Source of the DNA: Micromonospora profundi
GTDB lineage: Bacteria; Actinomycetota; Actinomycetes; Mycobacteriales; Micromonosporaceae
Direction of reading: 5' to 3'
Assembly: GCF_011927785.1 (NCBI RefSeq)
Contig: NZ_JAATJK010000001.1
Span: 6,109,001-6,173,000, forward strand
DNA: 64,000 nucleotides
In this document: piece after piece, positions 26,253 through 36,305 of the stretch
Layout of the letters: each line of letters begins with the position of its first letter
How positions within the stretch are numbered: the stretch's first letter is position 1
Notes under the pieces: model-generated
The model's input: only the letters and a program-made list of their open reading frames with translations
Told to the model about the DNA's origin: nothing
The model's database searches: none
Program-made: the position numbers and the translations under genes

Positions 26253-27091
26253 CGTTCTGATCTCTTCTTCTCCGTTGCGAGCGCGCAGGTCTTGTCCTCT
26301 CTCCGTACGCTGGACCACTCGAGAATCTCGCGATAGGCCGCTTGAACCTCGGCGCCGGGTTCCACGCCCAGTTCGTCGAGCAGTTTCCGGCGTAGCGAGT
26401 GGTAGCGGGCGATCGCCTCGGCCTGTTGACCGGCGGCCGACAACACCAGGATGAACCTCGCCTGGAGCGCTTCATTGAAGAATTGATGGGTCGCCACCCG
26501 TCTCAGTATGTTGAGCACGGAGCGACCGCTGTCGAGACGAAGCGACAGGTCGGCTGCCTCGACGGCGGCAGCGGCGCATTCGTGGTCGATGGCGTTGAAC
26601 GGCGCCAGTTGGTCGACCAGCAGGTCCGAAGCGCCGGCGCACGGCCCCCGCCACATTTCCAGGGCTTTCGTGTACGCCGTCAGCGCCGCATCCGGATTGC
26701 CGGTGTCGGCTGCCGCGCGGGCCTCCCCGGCAAGCTTCCGGAAAGCCAGCAGATCCAGGTTGCTCTCGTCGGCCACGACGCGGTAGCCGGTTGCGTCGGA
26801 GGTGATCCAGCGCCCCTGGGCCCGGGGTGCGATATCCGGTTCGAAAAGATGGCGCAGGTTCCCGATACAGCGGTGGACTATGTTTTTGGCACTTGCCGGG
26901 GGCTGGCTCCCCCACAGCATCGTGATCACTTCCTGAGTGCTCACCGGTTGCCCGGCCCGAGTCAGCAGGAGCGCCAGAATCAGGCGCTGCTGGCGGGGTC
27001 CAAGATCGAGATCCTGGCCGTCGCGCCGTACCCGAAGCGGGCCCAGGAGTTCGAACAGCAGAGGCCGGCCCCTGTCACCGAGATCGGTCAT
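25976..27091 (-). CDS. SARP-family (AfsR/DnrI-like) transcriptional regulator with anomalous tail
   Basis: ATG 27091. Residues about 1-105 are the OmpR-type winged helix of SARPs (FELLGPLRVRRDGQ, PRQQRLILALLLTRAGQPVS, TMLWGSQPPASAKNIVHRCI). Residues about 110-265 are the bacterial transcriptional activation domain (ADTGNPDAALTAYTKALEMW, ending EVQAAYREILEW). SARPs normally end soon after. Here the frame stays open for about 100 more residues of low-quality sequence that overlaps the thioesterase gene in another frame, so the native stop may have been lost. It is probably an activator of a nearby pathway gene set. Confidence 0.75.
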   Translation of the reverse strand: MTDLGDRGRPLLFELLGPLRVRRDGQDLDLGPRQQRLILALLLTRAGQPVSTQEVITMLWGSQPPASAKNIVHRCIGNLRHLFEPDIAPRAQGRWITSDATGYRVVADESNLDLLAFRKLAGEARAAADTGNPDAALTAYTKALEMWRGPCAGASDLLVDQLAPFNAIDHECAAAAVEAADLSLRLDSGRSVLNILRRVATHQFFNEALQARFILVLSAAGQQAEAIARYHSLRRKLLDELGVEPGAEVQAAYREILEWSSVRREDKTCALATEKKRSERCTVIPGSRSSFSRYDGATHTASITVGSDDSAPTGVSGARGTSTIRSGPGVPLWPTPACRSRSWRRRASDRWIWRCRSSTSMSWSSGTRSTS

Positions 27092-27493
27092 GGCTGGTTC
27101 TTCCGCCGCGAATGCGGACTGTGCGGGATTGCAGCCATCATGTGGTGTACTCCCTCCGAGGCTCCCGAGGTGGTGCCGTCGGTTACCACCTTCGGGCTCG
27201 GGGCGCTCCGGTGAATCAGTCAAGCGTTCATGGATCTCAAGGGAGCGTGGACGCGATGCCGTGCGTGGCGGCTCGAATGCCCGACCTATGCCCTCATGGG
27301 CGTTGTGGCAACCTGCCAGTGCGACATTTCCTGCGTGTTCAAGGTGTGGTCGTTTGACTGAAGACAAGAAACCTGATGCGCCCGTGCCGCCGGGCCTGAG
27401 CCCGGAAGAGTTGACAGCCGTCAACCGCTGATCGTGCAATAGTGTCGTACCTCATTGCTGAGCAGCGAGAGCTGTGTCGATCGGGGCATTGTC
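27092..27493. promoter_or_regulatory. Divergent intergenic region between SARP and LAL genes
   Basis: 402 bp separating the SARP gene and the second LAL regulator, which face away from each other. Promoters for both must lie here. I see no clear operator repeat or structured RNA in it. Confidence 0.5.
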
Positions 27494-30244
27494 GTGGGAG
27501 GCTTGTTCGGGCGGAGCGCCGAGCTGGCGCAGATCGAGCGCTTCCTCGAATCGATTCGCTCCCGCGGTGACATCTGGATGCTCCGGGGCGACGCCGGCAT
27601 CGGCAAGTCCGCGATCCTCGCCGCCACTGGCGATGTTGCGGCTGACAAAGGCATGCGGGTGTTGCGGGCGTCCGGCTCGGAGTTCGAGGCGGCCATCAGC
27701 TACTCGATCCTCCACCAGCTGTTGTTGCCGCTGCGCGCCGAGATCGAGCGCCTTCCCCCCGGCCTCCGTGACGCGCTGACGGTTGCGCTGGGCCTCGGCC
27801 CCGGTCCGGCACCGGCCGCCCTGCTGGTCTGTAATGCCGCTCTGTCGTTGCTGGCGGCTGCCGCCAAGCAGGCGCCGATCGTCCTGCTGGTGGACGACGT
27901 CCAGTGGGCCGACCGTCCGAGCGCCGTCGCGTTGGGCTTCATCGCGAGACGGGTCGAGCTTTCCCCGATCGGCGTGGTGGTGTCATCCCGCACCGGCACC
28001 GCCAGCCATCTCGATTGGCGCGGCTTGGCCGAATTGGAGACACTGCCGCTCACCCGGGAGGCGTCCGGGCAACTGGTGGACGCCCGCTTCCCGGGGCTGC
28101 CTCCGCATATCCGACAGAGCCTGCTCGATCTGGCGCAGGGCAATCCGCTCGCGCTGGTCGAGTTGGCGGGGACGCTGATGGGCTCGGCAGCGCATGACTG
28201 GGAACCGACAGTTGTGGTGCCGCTGACCGAAAGGCTTGAGCAGCTGTACTCCAGGCGGATCGCCGAACTGCCGCATGACACCCGCTGCCTACTGCTGATC
28301 GCGACGTTCGAGGGCCACGGAGATCTTCGCGTCCTCCGCGCCATCACCGATCTCGCCCATCTCGCCCCAGCGGAGCGCGCGCAACTCCTAACCGTGGACG
28401 ACGCGGCAGCCCGCGTCACGTTCCGTCATCCGTTGATCAAGTCGGCAGTCGTCGCATCGGCGACCCACGAGGAGCGGCGGCTGGCCCACCTCGCCATCGC
28501 CGACGCGCTCGCCGGCGATCAGGAACGGTACGTCTGGCACCTGGCCGCAGCCACCGACGGGCCGGACGAGACAGTGGCGGCACTGCTCGAGCAGTCGGCA
28601 CCGGTAATCCTGCAACGCGGGGACGTACTGGGGGCTGTCGCCGCCATGGCACGGGCGGCCGAGATGAGCGCCACCAGGGAGAACCGGGCCCGGCGGATGG
28701 TCGAGGCCGCCTACCTCGGGGCCGAGGCGGGCGGCGCCGGGAACGACCTCGACATGCTGCTTGCCGATGCCCGTGCGGTCAGTCCGGACTCCGCTGATTC
28801 GCTGCGTGCGGCTACTGCGGCGGCGTTGTTGATGCTGGACGGCGACGGTGACCTGCACGCAGCGATCCGGCTGCTCGGCGGGGCTGTCGAGATCGGCGAT
28901 CACGGCTGGCGAGGCGACGATCCGGCGGTGGAAGCAGCCATGCAGACATTGCTGCAGCTCTGCTGGTATGCGAGCGACCCCGAGAGCTGGACGGTGTACC
29001 AGCGCGCGTTGAGCCGGCTGACAGACCCGTCGGATGTTCTTGCGGTGGGGAGCGCGATCATCCCCGATCCGGTACGCACCGGCGCCGCCGCACGGCCCGC
29101 GCTCGATGCCCTGCTCGCCACCTTGACCGGCGAGAAGGATTTCGGTCGGGTCATGCGGATCGGTTTTGCTGCGTTCTACCTCGACCGGCTCGGGGACATC
29201 CGGGATTCGTCGTGGCGGGTGCTTCAGTACGGCCGCGAGGGCGGTGCGCCTCGGCTGCAGGTCGGTGCACTGATGTATCTGTGCCTGGACGACTACGCTA
29301 CGGGCCGGTGGGAGGAGGGCAGGAGGCTGGCCGAGGAGGGACAGCAGCTCTGCTCCACGAGAGTGTCGCAGTTCCTGATCTTCAGCTTCCTGTACTGCCG
29401 AGCCCTCCTGGCCGCCGGTCGGGGGGACGTGGGCGAGGCTTTCGAGCTGGCGGACGAGATGACCCGGTGGGCACAGCCGCGTGGTGTCGGTATCGCGATG
29501 ACCATCGCATACCACCCGCGCGTTCTGGCCGCCGCTGCCCAGGGCGATTACGAATCGGCTTACCGGTACGCCAGCGCGATCAGCCCGGCCGGCGTGCTGG
29601 CGCCGTACGTTCAGGTGGCGACGTCCGTGATGTTCGACCTGGTGGAAGCGGCGCTACGCACTGGCCGGACCGCCGAGGCGCGCGCACACGCCGACGCCAT
29701 GCGAGCGGCTGATGTGGCGGCGATCTCGCCACGGATGGCGCTCATCCAGTGCGGGGTCGACGCCTTGGTCCTCGGTGACGATGCAGCCGTGGCGCGGCTG
29801 GAGGAGGCGTTGGCGGAGCCCAGTGCGGAACGCTGGCTGTTCGATGCGTCGCGCATCCGCCTCGCCTTCGCCGAAAGTCTCCGTCGACGCAGGGCACCTT
29901 CAGCAGCCCGAGCCCACCTACTCAACGCGCGGATCGGCTTCGCGGCGATGGGTGCCGAGCCGTGGCTCGCTCGTACCGTCCACGAACTGCGAGCCACCGG
30001 ATATCGGCGCGGTCCTGCCCACCGGCCGCCGGTCGCCCTGACCGCTCAGGAACTCGAGATAGCCGATCTGGCGGCCGGCGGGCTGACCAATAAACAGATC
30101 GCGGAGCGCCTCTACATTTCGCACCGGACGGTGAGCGCCCACCTTCATCGGATCTACCCGAAGCTCGGCATCACGACGCGGGCCGGACTGCGTGACGCTC
30201 TTGCCGGGCAGGAATCCACGGACCGGCACGGCTCCGACGGGTGA
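27494..30244 (+). CDS. LuxR-family LAL-type transcriptional regulator, copy 2
   Basis: 916 residues from GTG 27494. This start aligns the N-terminus (GGLFGRSAELAQIERFLES) with copy 1 and has GGGG nearby. A TTG at 27455 is open but unsupported. Walker A GDAGIGKSAI, Walker B VLLVDDVQWAD and the C-terminal HTH (LTAQELEIADLAAGGLTNKQ, RTVSAHLHRIYPKLGI) are all present. Near-identical blocks run through the whole length of both copies, so this is a duplication of an entire gene rather than a shared domain. Confidence 0.9.
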   Translation: MGGLFGRSAELAQIERFLESIRSRGDIWMLRGDAGIGKSAILAATGDVAADKGMRVLRASGSEFEAAISYSILHQLLLPLRAEIERLPPGLRDALTVALGLGPGPAPAALLVCNAALSLLAAAAKQAPIVLLVDDVQWADRPSAVALGFIARRVELSPIGVVVSSRTGTASHLDWRGLAELETLPLTREASGQLVDARFPGLPPHIRQSLLDLAQGNPLALVELAGTLMGSAAHDWEPTVVVPLTERLEQLYSRRIAELPHDTRCLLLIATFEGHGDLRVLRAITDLAHLAPAERAQLLTVDDAAARVTFRHPLIKSAVVASATHEERRLAHLAIADALAGDQERYVWHLAAATDGPDETVAALLEQSAPVILQRGDVLGAVAAMARAAEMSATRENRARRMVEAAYLGAEAGGAGNDLDMLLADARAVSPDSADSLRAATAAALLMLDGDGDLHAAIRLLGGAVEIGDHGWRGDDPAVEAAMQTLLQLCWYASDPESWTVYQRALSRLTDPSDVLAVGSAIIPDPVRTGAAARPALDALLATLTGEKDFGRVMRIGFAAFYLDRLGDIRDSSWRVLQYGREGGAPRLQVGALMYLCLDDYATGRWEEGRRLAEEGQQLCSTRVSQFLIFSFLYCRALLAAGRGDVGEAFELADEMTRWAQPRGVGIAMTIAYHPRVLAAAAQGDYESAYRYASAISPAGVLAPYVQVATSVMFDLVEAALRTGRTAEARAHADAMRAADVAAISPRMALIQCGVDALVLGDDAAVARLEEALAEPSAERWLFDASRIRLAFAESLRRRRAPSAARAHLLNARIGFAAMGAEPWLARTVHELRATGYRRGPAHRPPVALTAQELEIADLAAGGLTNKQIAERLYISHRTVSAHLHRIYPKLGITTRAGLRDALAGQESTDRHGSDG

Positions 30245-30482
30245 GGCGCCGCCCTCGTGTTGCCGGTCGTTCGGGCACGGGATCAGTTGGATGACCCGAC
30301 TCCCTGCTTCGGCTTCTTCGACCACGGAGGGCCGCCGGTCGGCCGCTGCGGCCGCCCAGACATCGACGAAAGGGGGCAATCCGGGCTACGCGGCAGAGTC
30401 GTCCGGAGAAGAATGACTGATTCGGTGGCTGCCCGGAGCGGGGGAGAGTGAGCCCTCCAACCGCTAGGGGAAGAGGGCCGCT

Positions 30483-31058
30483 GTGAGCGCCGAACTGAAG
30501 GTTCTGTCCGTCGGCTACGCGGGCGAGAGGGTCGCCGGGACCGTCACGCTGATCCGCGACCGCGACTTCATCGCCGTGATCGATCCCGGAATGGTGGCCG
30601 ATCGCTCGATGATCCTCGACCCGCTCGCCGCGGCGGGAGTCGACGCCGACGAGGTGACGGACGTCGTGTTCAGTCACCACCACCCGGACCACACACTCAA
30701 CGCGGCGCTGTTTCAGAACGCCCGCTTCCACGACTTCCAGGCGACCTACCAGAACGACCTGTGGTTACCTCGCCAGTTCGCTGACGACTCGGACTTCAGC
30801 AGGCTCTCCGACGCGGTACGCCTGGTGCGGACGCCCGGGCACACCGCCCAGGACGTCACCACGCTCATCGAGACCGATGATGGGCTGGTCGCGTGCACGC
30901 ACCTCTGGTGGTCGGAATTCGGCCCGCTGGACGACCCGTTCGCCGTTGACCGCGACGTGTTGCGGGCCTCCCGGGAGCGGGTGCTGGCCATGAATCCGAC
31001 GCTGATCGTGCCGGGCCACGGCCTGCCGTTCACGCCGGACACCAAGACACCTTTCTAG
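30483..31058 (+). CDS. MBL-fold metallo-hydrolase
   Basis: 191 residues from GTG 30483, after GGGGAAGAGGG. The zinc-binding HHHPDH motif is at residues 65-70, followed by TPGHTAQDV and the last His in IVPGHGLPF. Its small size and the DPGMVADRS loop resemble MBLAC1-like hydrolases. Likely a soluble hydrolase of unknown substrate. A 238-bp gene-free gap separates it from the LAL gene. Confidence 0.88.
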   Translation: MSAELKVLSVGYAGERVAGTVTLIRDRDFIAVIDPGMVADRSMILDPLAAAGVDADEVTDVVFSHHHPDHTLNAALFQNARFHDFQATYQNDLWLPRQFADDSDFSRLSDAVRLVRTPGHTAQDVTTLIETDDGLVACTHLWWSEFGPLDDPFAVDRDVLRASRERVLAMNPTLIVPGHGLPFTPDTKTPF

Positions 31059-31196
31059 GTCGACGCCATGCGACGGGCCGTCATGTCGTGCACGTCCTAC
31101 GCCCTGACTTCGGTGCGGGACGCGCTCATCGCCGGTGGGGTCTCAGCTGTGGACACCAGTGGCACAGCTCGTCACCGGAATCGGAGGGAGCATGAG

Positions 31197-31484
31197 GTGC
31201 ACCAGAGCGCACAGCAACAGGCAGCAGGACGAGGGCTCTTCCGACTCCTCGTCACCCTCACCGATCGGCTACCGCAGGACTTCGTCGAAGCGCTCAGAGC
31301 CCGGCTCGCAGGAGGTCACGAGGTCGAGGTCGCGCAGGCGATCGTGTTCGCGGCCGTCGCTGGGCCAGTGCCGTTGACCGAGCGGGACATCGATCTCCTG
31401 ATCGCCACGCTCGCCGGCGCGGGCGAGGACACCACAATGGCGATGGTCATCGAACGCTGTAGTTTCGCGAAGATGCGGGACTAG
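31197..31484 (+). CDS. Hypothetical protein, 95 aa
   Basis: GTG 31197 is chosen because GGAGGGA lies 8-9 nt upstream. The frame is open back to ATG 31068, but the extra 43 codons look non-coding. The product is helical (GLFRLLVTLTDRLPQDFVEA, then IDLLIATLAGAGEDTTMAMV) with no known motif. It is a plausible cytosolic protein of unknown function. Confidence 0.5.
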   Translation: MHQSAQQQAAGRGLFRLLVTLTDRLPQDFVEALRARLAGGHEVEVAQAIVFAAVAGPVPLTERDIDLLIATLAGAGEDTTMAMVIERCSFAKMRD

Positions 31485-31634
31485 GCCAGTGGCGGCGGCC
31501 GTCGAGTCTCAGCGAAGCGCCGCGGTTCCCTGCGCCACGGGAGACGCTGGATCTACCCGGGGCGTGTCTGTGCTCGCCGTCACCCTGCCGCCGGGTCACC
31601 GCCATGCGACGACGTCAGATGATGGATTGGGAGC

Positions 31635-32813
31635 ATGATGTCCACCTGGATCACCACCCCGATCAGCACGGACCTCCTGCACGGCGCGCTCGACGTGCAG
31701 CGCACCGCCCGTGGGCTGCTTCCGCACAGGTTGCCCGCCTGGGCACGTGCCCAGTACTCCGACGGGCAGCTCGCCATGGTGGAGGCTCAACCCGCCGGCG
31801 TGCACCTGGCCTTCCGTACCCGTGCCACTGCCGTCGAGCTGGACACGCTGCCCACCCGGCACGCCTACATCGGCCTGCCGGGCCGCCCTGACGGTGTTTA
31901 CGACCTGCTCGTCGACGGTCGGCTGACCGACCAGGCCAGCGTCACCGGCGGGGACCTGGTGACCATCGACCCGGCCAACGGGACCGTGGAGCGCCAGTCC
32001 GGTCCGCCCGGCACCGTCCGGTTCACCGGCCTGCCCGACGGGGTGAAGGACGTCGAGATCTGGCTGCCGCACTACGAGACCACCGAACTCGTCGCCCTGC
32101 GCACCGACGCCCCCGTCGAACCCGTACCCGACCGGGGGCGCCGGGTCTGGCTGCACCATGGCAGCTCCATCAGTCAGGGCTCCAACGCCACCAGCCCCAC
32201 CGCCACCTGGCCCGCTGTCGTGGCGTCCCTCGGTGGCGTCGACCTGCTCAACCTCGGCTTCGGCGGCAGCGCGCTGCTCGACCCGTTCACCGCCCGCACC
32301 ATGCGGGACACCCGAGCGGACCTCATCAGCGTGAAGATCGGCATCAACCTGGTGAACGCCGACCTGATGCGGCTGCGCGCCTTCACCCCGGCCGTGCACG
32401 GCTTCCTCGACACCATCCGGGAGGGCCATCCCACCACGCCGTTGCTTGTCGTCTCCCCGATCTACTGCCCCATCCACGAGGACACCCCCGGACCGGGCGC
32501 GTTCGACCTCACCGCACTCAGTACCGGACAGCTGCGCTTCCGAGCCACCGGCGACCCGGCGGAACGGGCGAGCGGCAAGCTCACGCTCGGTGTCATCCGC
32601 GACGAACTGGCGCGGATCACCGCCCAGCGGGCTGCCGACGACCCGAACCTGCACCTCCTCGACGGCCTCGACCTGTACGGCCCGGCCGACTTCGCCGAGC
32701 TGCCGTTGCCCGATCAACTCCATCCAGACACCGCCACCCACCGACGCATCGGCGAACGCTTCGCGAAGCGGGTGTTCAGCGTCGACGGTCCCTTCGCGGG
32801 CCCCAGCTCCTGA
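31635..32813 (+). CDS. SGNH/GDSL-family hydrolase
   Basis: 392 residues, no signal peptide. The N-terminal 165 residues form a beta-rich domain, as in carbohydrate-esterase-like SGNH proteins. The C-terminal SGNH domain has the nucleophile block [15 protein letters not shown] (Ser in GSSIS), block II glycine NLGFGGSA, block [11 protein letters not shown], and the catalytic DxxH in [10 protein letters not shown]. It is probably an esterase or deacetylase. It shows no operon partner. Confidence 0.85.
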   Translation: MMSTWITTPISTDLLHGALDVQRTARGLLPHRLPAWARAQYSDGQLAMVEAQPAGVHLAFRTRATAVELDTLPTRHAYIGLPGRPDGVYDLLVDGRLTDQASVTGGDLVTIDPANGTVERQSGPPGTVRFTGLPDGVKDVEIWLPHYETTELVALRTDAPVEPVPDRGRRVWLHHGSSISQGSNATSPTATWPAVVASLGGVDLLNLGFGGSALLDPFTARTMRDTRADLISVKIGINLVNADLMRLRAFTPAVHGFLDTIREGHPTTPLLVVSPIYCPIHEDTPGPGAFDLTALSTGQLRFRATGDPAERASGKLTLGVIRDELARITAQRAADDPNLHLLDGLDLYGPADFAELPLPDQLHPDTATHRRIGERFAKRVFSVDGPFAGPSS

Positions 32814-32985
32814 CGGACCGGGTGAACCGGTGAGGAGGGGATCCAACCGTGAGACGCTGGCGATGCCGAATGAGCATGAACACCGCCAGTTCCGTCTTCG
32901 ACCGCATGCCGGATCCCTGTCAGGGTCGAGTCCTGTCCGACCGGCGCCGCCGCGCCGGACCTCACGACACCGACAAGGAGTGATC

Positions 32986-33894
32986 ATGGCGCTTGCGACA
33001 CGCCGTCTGGTGGGCGCGCTGGCAGTGGTGTCACTTGCCGCCTGCGGTCCCGCCGATGCTGCCGGGCAGCCGACGCGGACCCCTGCGGCAACGGCGAGCC
33101 CGTCCACCGCCGCCGCTGACCGGGACCACGAGTTCCGGCGGCTGGAGGAGAGATTCGACGCGCGGCTCGGGGTCTACGCGATCGACACCGGCACTGGCCG
33201 GACCGTGCAGTACCGGGCCGACGAGCGGTTCGCGTACGCCTCGACGTTCAAGGCGTTGGCCGCCGCCGAGGTCCTCGACGAGACCACCGACGCCGAGCTG
33301 GACAGGGTGGTGCGGTACTCGGCGGACGACCTGGTGACCTACTCGCCGATCACGGAGCAGCACGTCGCTGACGGCATGACGCTGCGCGCGATCGCCGACG
33401 CGGCCGTGCGCTACAGCGACAACACCGCCGGCAACCTGCTGTTGCGCCAGCTCGGCGGACCACAGAAGTTCGAGAAGGAACTGCGCGAGATCGGAGACAA
33501 GGTCACCGATCCGGAGCGCTACGAGACCGCGCTCAACGAGGCCAAGCCGGGTGACCGGCGGGACACCAGCACCGCGCGGGCCCTTGCCGGGTCCCTGCGG
33601 GCGTACGCGGTCGGCGATGCCCTCGAGTCGGCGGACCGCGACATCCTCAACGGCTGGCTGCGGGGCAACACCACGGGCGACGAGCTGATCCGCGCCGGTG
33701 TTCCCGACGGCTGGGTCGTCGGGGACAAGACCGGGTCCGGCGGCTACGGCACCCGCAACGACATCGCGGTGATCTGGCCGCCGGATCGGGCGCCGATCGT
33801 CCTCGCTGTGTTGTCCAGCCGTGACGAGAAGGACGCCGACTACGACAACGCGCTCATCGCGAGGGCAACTGAGGTCGTGATCGCCGCGTTGTGA
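32986..33894 (+). CDS. Class A beta-lactamase, lipoprotein
   Basis: 302 residues from ATG 32986 with AAGGAG upstream. A lipobox (SLAAC, Cys20) anchors it outside the membrane. All class A elements are present: STFK at residues 86-89, SDN at 144-146, the omega-loop Glu in ETALN (Glu180) and KTG at 248-250. It should hydrolyse penicillins or cephalosporins. Its neighbours on the opposite strand are a second penicillin-recognising hydrolase and a LysR regulator. Confidence 0.92.
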   Translation: MALATRRLVGALAVVSLAACGPADAAGQPTRTPAATASPSTAAADRDHEFRRLEERFDARLGVYAIDTGTGRTVQYRADERFAYASTFKALAAAEVLDETTDAELDRVVRYSADDLVTYSPITEQHVADGMTLRAIADAAVRYSDNTAGNLLLRQLGGPQKFEKELREIGDKVTDPERYETALNEAKPGDRRDTSTARALAGSLRAYAVGDALESADRDILNGWLRGNTTGDELIRAGVPDGWVVGDKTGSGGYGTRNDIAVIWPPDRAPIVLAVLSSRDEKDADYDNALIARATEVVIAAL

Positions 33895-33930
33895 CGGTCT
33901 GCCGGTGCGGGCGTCCGGGTCGCCAGCTGA

Positions 33931-34851
33931 CTAACTCCACCAGGGCAGGGTGCCCGTGCGGAGGTGGTCGTGCAGTGTCCGGGCGACCTGCGCCATCGTC
34001 GCCTCGCTGGCTGGCTGGGCGGCGGCGGGCACCCGGGAGGCGGTGAGCGCGGCGACAGCGTACGACTGACCGTCGGCGTGGTCCACCACCCCTATCTCGT
34101 GGCGCAGGTGCAGCAGGGTGCCGGTCTTTGACGACCAGCGGGACGCGTCGGAGGTGAAGTCCGGGGCAAGCCGCTGCCGGTGCAGGTTGTCGCCCAACAG
34201 GGCACGTACCCGATCGGCGGTGGCTTCCTGGATCGTCGACGGGCGCCAGAGGGCGTGCAGCAGGTCGACGTAGGCCCGGGCCGAGCCGGTGTTGGCGCGG
34301 GTGACGTCGAGTTGGGCGACCGGGTGACCCTGTCCGGGGGTCCCGGCGCCGATGGCGAGGGAATGGGCCAGGTGTACGTCGTCGGGGCCGAAACGCTCCG
34401 CAGGCGTGTCGGCGAGGTCGCCGACCCGGTGTCGTACGGCGATGCCCTCGATGCGCAGTCGCCGCAGCTCGGCGGCGACCTCAGCCGGCGGGACGAGGTC
34501 GAACAGGGCATCGGCGGCGACGCCGTCGCTGATGGAGGTGCTCAGGTAGAGCAGGTCGTCCACGGCGATCCGCGCGGGATGGCGGAAGCGGCTCAACCCG
34601 GTCGGGCCCGGTGTGGTGATCCGACCGGGCGGGACGTCGACAGGTGTCGCCGGGTCGAGTTCCCCGCGCGCGATCCGTTCGAGCACGGCGACCGCCAGCG
34701 GCACCTTCGCCAGCGACGCCGCCGGGTACGGGGTGTCCGCGTCGAAGCCGATCTCCTCGCCGGTGTCGAGGTTGCGGACCAGGAACGCGCCGCGCAACCC
34801 CGCCTCGTCGAGCAGGTCCTGGGCGTTGCGGACGACTGCGACGGCGCTCAC
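33931..34851 (-). CDS. Class A beta-lactamase-like serine hydrolase
   Basis: 306 residues from GTG 34851 (AGGAGA 6-8 nt upstream), overlapping the LysR stop by GTGA. Active-site features are SLAK at residues 46-49, a variant second motif (STSISDG) and SSKTG near the C-terminus. It has no signal peptide or lipobox, so it would act in the cytoplasm unless exported otherwise, which is unusual for a beta-lactamase. The variant second motif suggests a specialised esterase or amidase. It is co-transcribed with its regulator. Confidence 0.8.
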   Translation of the reverse strand: MSAVAVVRNAQDLLDEAGLRGAFLVRNLDTGEEIGFDADTPYPAASLAKVPLAVAVLERIARGELDPATPVDVPPGRITTPGPTGLSRFRHPARIAVDDLLYLSTSISDGVAADALFDLVPPAEVAAELRRLRIEGIAVRHRVGDLADTPAERFGPDDVHLAHSLAIGAGTPGQGHPVAQLDVTRANTGSARAYVDLLHALWRPSTIQEATADRVRALLGDNLHRQRLAPDFTSDASRWSSKTGTLLHLRHEIGVVDHADGQSYAVAALTASRVPAAAQPASEATMAQVARTLHDHLRTGTLPWWS

Positions 34852-35765
34852 GCGGAATCTCCTGTCGTGCCGGCCCTGGCCGGCTCCGGGTGCACATCGG
34901 GCGCGCCGAGGCATCGGGCGATGTCCGCGTACAGGACCGTGCTGAGCTGATCGAGGTCCTCGCGTACGCCGGCGGCGACGTCGTAGCCGCGTAGGAGCCG
35001 TGGGCCGACGAGGGGGCACCAGTGCAATCCGAAGTCCTCGGCCTGTTGACGGGAGCAGAGCAGCAGGTCGGGGGAGCCGAGGGCCGCTGCCGCGGCGTCC
35101 ACGAGGGACGGGGCGACCGTCACCTGGGCCGGCACCAGGCCGGCCGACTGGCCGGCACGGGTCAACGGGTCCCGCAGGTGAGCGACGTCGTCCTCGGGTT
35201 GGATCAGGACCCGCCTGCGTGCCTGCGTGCGGGCCCGGCCGCTGCGCAACGTCTCCAGGAACACCGTCGGCGCCGGGAAAGGGGTCCGGGCGGCCAGCCC
35301 GAGCTGCACCTGCCAGGACGCCCCCGCCTCGGGAACCGCCACGATCCCGGCACCGGCCTCCAGGGTCTGACAGAGCCGGGCGCGCTCCGACGGCCCGGCC
35401 GGCCGTACCTCCAGGTGGATCCGCTGCCGCCGCGCCGCGACCACCAGATCGGCGAGGCGGCGCGGCGGGCAGATCTCGGGTACGGCGACCCGCAGCGGAC
35501 GCAATCGCGCACGCTCGGCGTCGTCGCCCATGGCATCGGCGAGGTCGACCAGGCGCCGGGCCGACGGCAGCATGTCCTGCCCGAACGACGTCAGCCGCAC
35601 CGCGCGGGACGACCTGTCGAACAACCGCGCCCCGAAATGCTCCTCCAGTGCGGCGATGCGGCGACTGGCGACCGACTGGGGAATACCCGCCGCGGCGGCC
35701 CCGGAGGTGAAGCTGCCGTGGCCGCTGACCGCCACGAAGGCCCGGCAGGCGGCGACGACATCCAC
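34848..35765 (-). CDS. LysR-family transcriptional regulator
   Basis: 305 residues from GTG 35765. The N-terminal HTH is typical of LysR (FVAVSGHGSFTSGAAAAGIP, then SRRIAALEEHFGARLFDR), with an effector-binding domain after it. It precedes and overlaps the serine hydrolase gene. A LysR-type gene coupled to a penicillin-recognising protein recalls the blaA/blaB control of beta-lactamase in Streptomyces cacaoi, so it may control this hydrolase and the convergent bla gene in response to beta-lactams. Confidence 0.85.
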   Translation of the reverse strand: MDVVAACRAFVAVSGHGSFTSGAAAAGIPQSVASRRIAALEEHFGARLFDRSSRAVRLTSFGQDMLPSARRLVDLADAMGDDAERARLRPLRVAVPEICPPRRLADLVVAARRQRIHLEVRPAGPSERARLCQTLEAGAGIVAVPEAGASWQVQLGLAARTPFPAPTVFLETLRSGRARTQARRRVLIQPEDDVAHLRDPLTRAGQSAGLVPAQVTVAPSLVDAAAAALGSPDLLLCSRQQAEDFGLHWCPLVGPRLLRGYDVAAGVREDLDQLSTVLYADIARCLGAPDVHPEPARAGTTGDSA

Positions 35766-35871
35766 CCACCGAACGTATCGCGGCCGCGTGCCGCCCTGAA
35801 CGGCAGCCGACGGGCGACGTCTTCTCGCGGAGCGTCTCGGATCATCCGCCCCGTCTGAGAGCAGGCAGCGT

Positions 35872-36282
35872 TTACTGCGCGATCGCGGTCGCCTCCAGTT
35901 CGACGAGCACGTCGGGCTCGAAGAGGTAGTCCACGCCGATCAGCGACGCCGGCGGAAGGGGCCAGGGCAGGCCGAGTTCCTCGACGACCGACTCGATCCC
36001 GGCCATGAACGGCCCGATCTTCTCGGGTGCCCAGTCGGTCACGTAGAAGGTCAACCGGACCACGTCCTCGAATGAGGCGTCGGCTCCGGCGAGGGCCCGG
36101 CCGGTGTTGCGCAGCGCCTGCGCCACCTGCCCGGCCAGGTCGCCGGGAGCAACGGCTGTGCCGTCGCCCAGGCGTGCGATCTGACCGCTCACGTGAATGT
36201 GACGCGACCCGGTAGCCACCGCCACGTGAGCGTAGGGCGTGTGCGGCTGAAGACCGTCGGGGCTGAAGCGGGTGACAGGCAT
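35872..36282 (-). CDS. RidA-family protein
   Basis: 136 residues, typical length. It has the trimer and ligand-pocket motifs (HIHVSGQIARLGDGTAVAPG, NTGRALAGADASFEDVVRLT, and PASLIGVDYLFEPDVLVELE in place of the usual R-TxVGVxxLxxPxxxVEIE). The canonical arginine that binds the carboxylate is missing from the last motif, so it may not be a true imine deaminase. It is divergent from an HxlR regulator with an operator between them, so the pair is probably a sensor-response module. Confidence 0.85.
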   Translation of the reverse strand: MPVTRFSPDGLQPHTPYAHVAVATGSRHIHVSGQIARLGDGTAVAPGDLAGQVAQALRNTGRALAGADASFEDVVRLTFYVTDWAPEKIGPFMAGIESVVEELGLPWPLPPASLIGVDYLFEPDVLVELEATAIAQ

Positions 36283-36305
36283 CGTGTCTCCTCTGGTGGA
36301 ACCAG

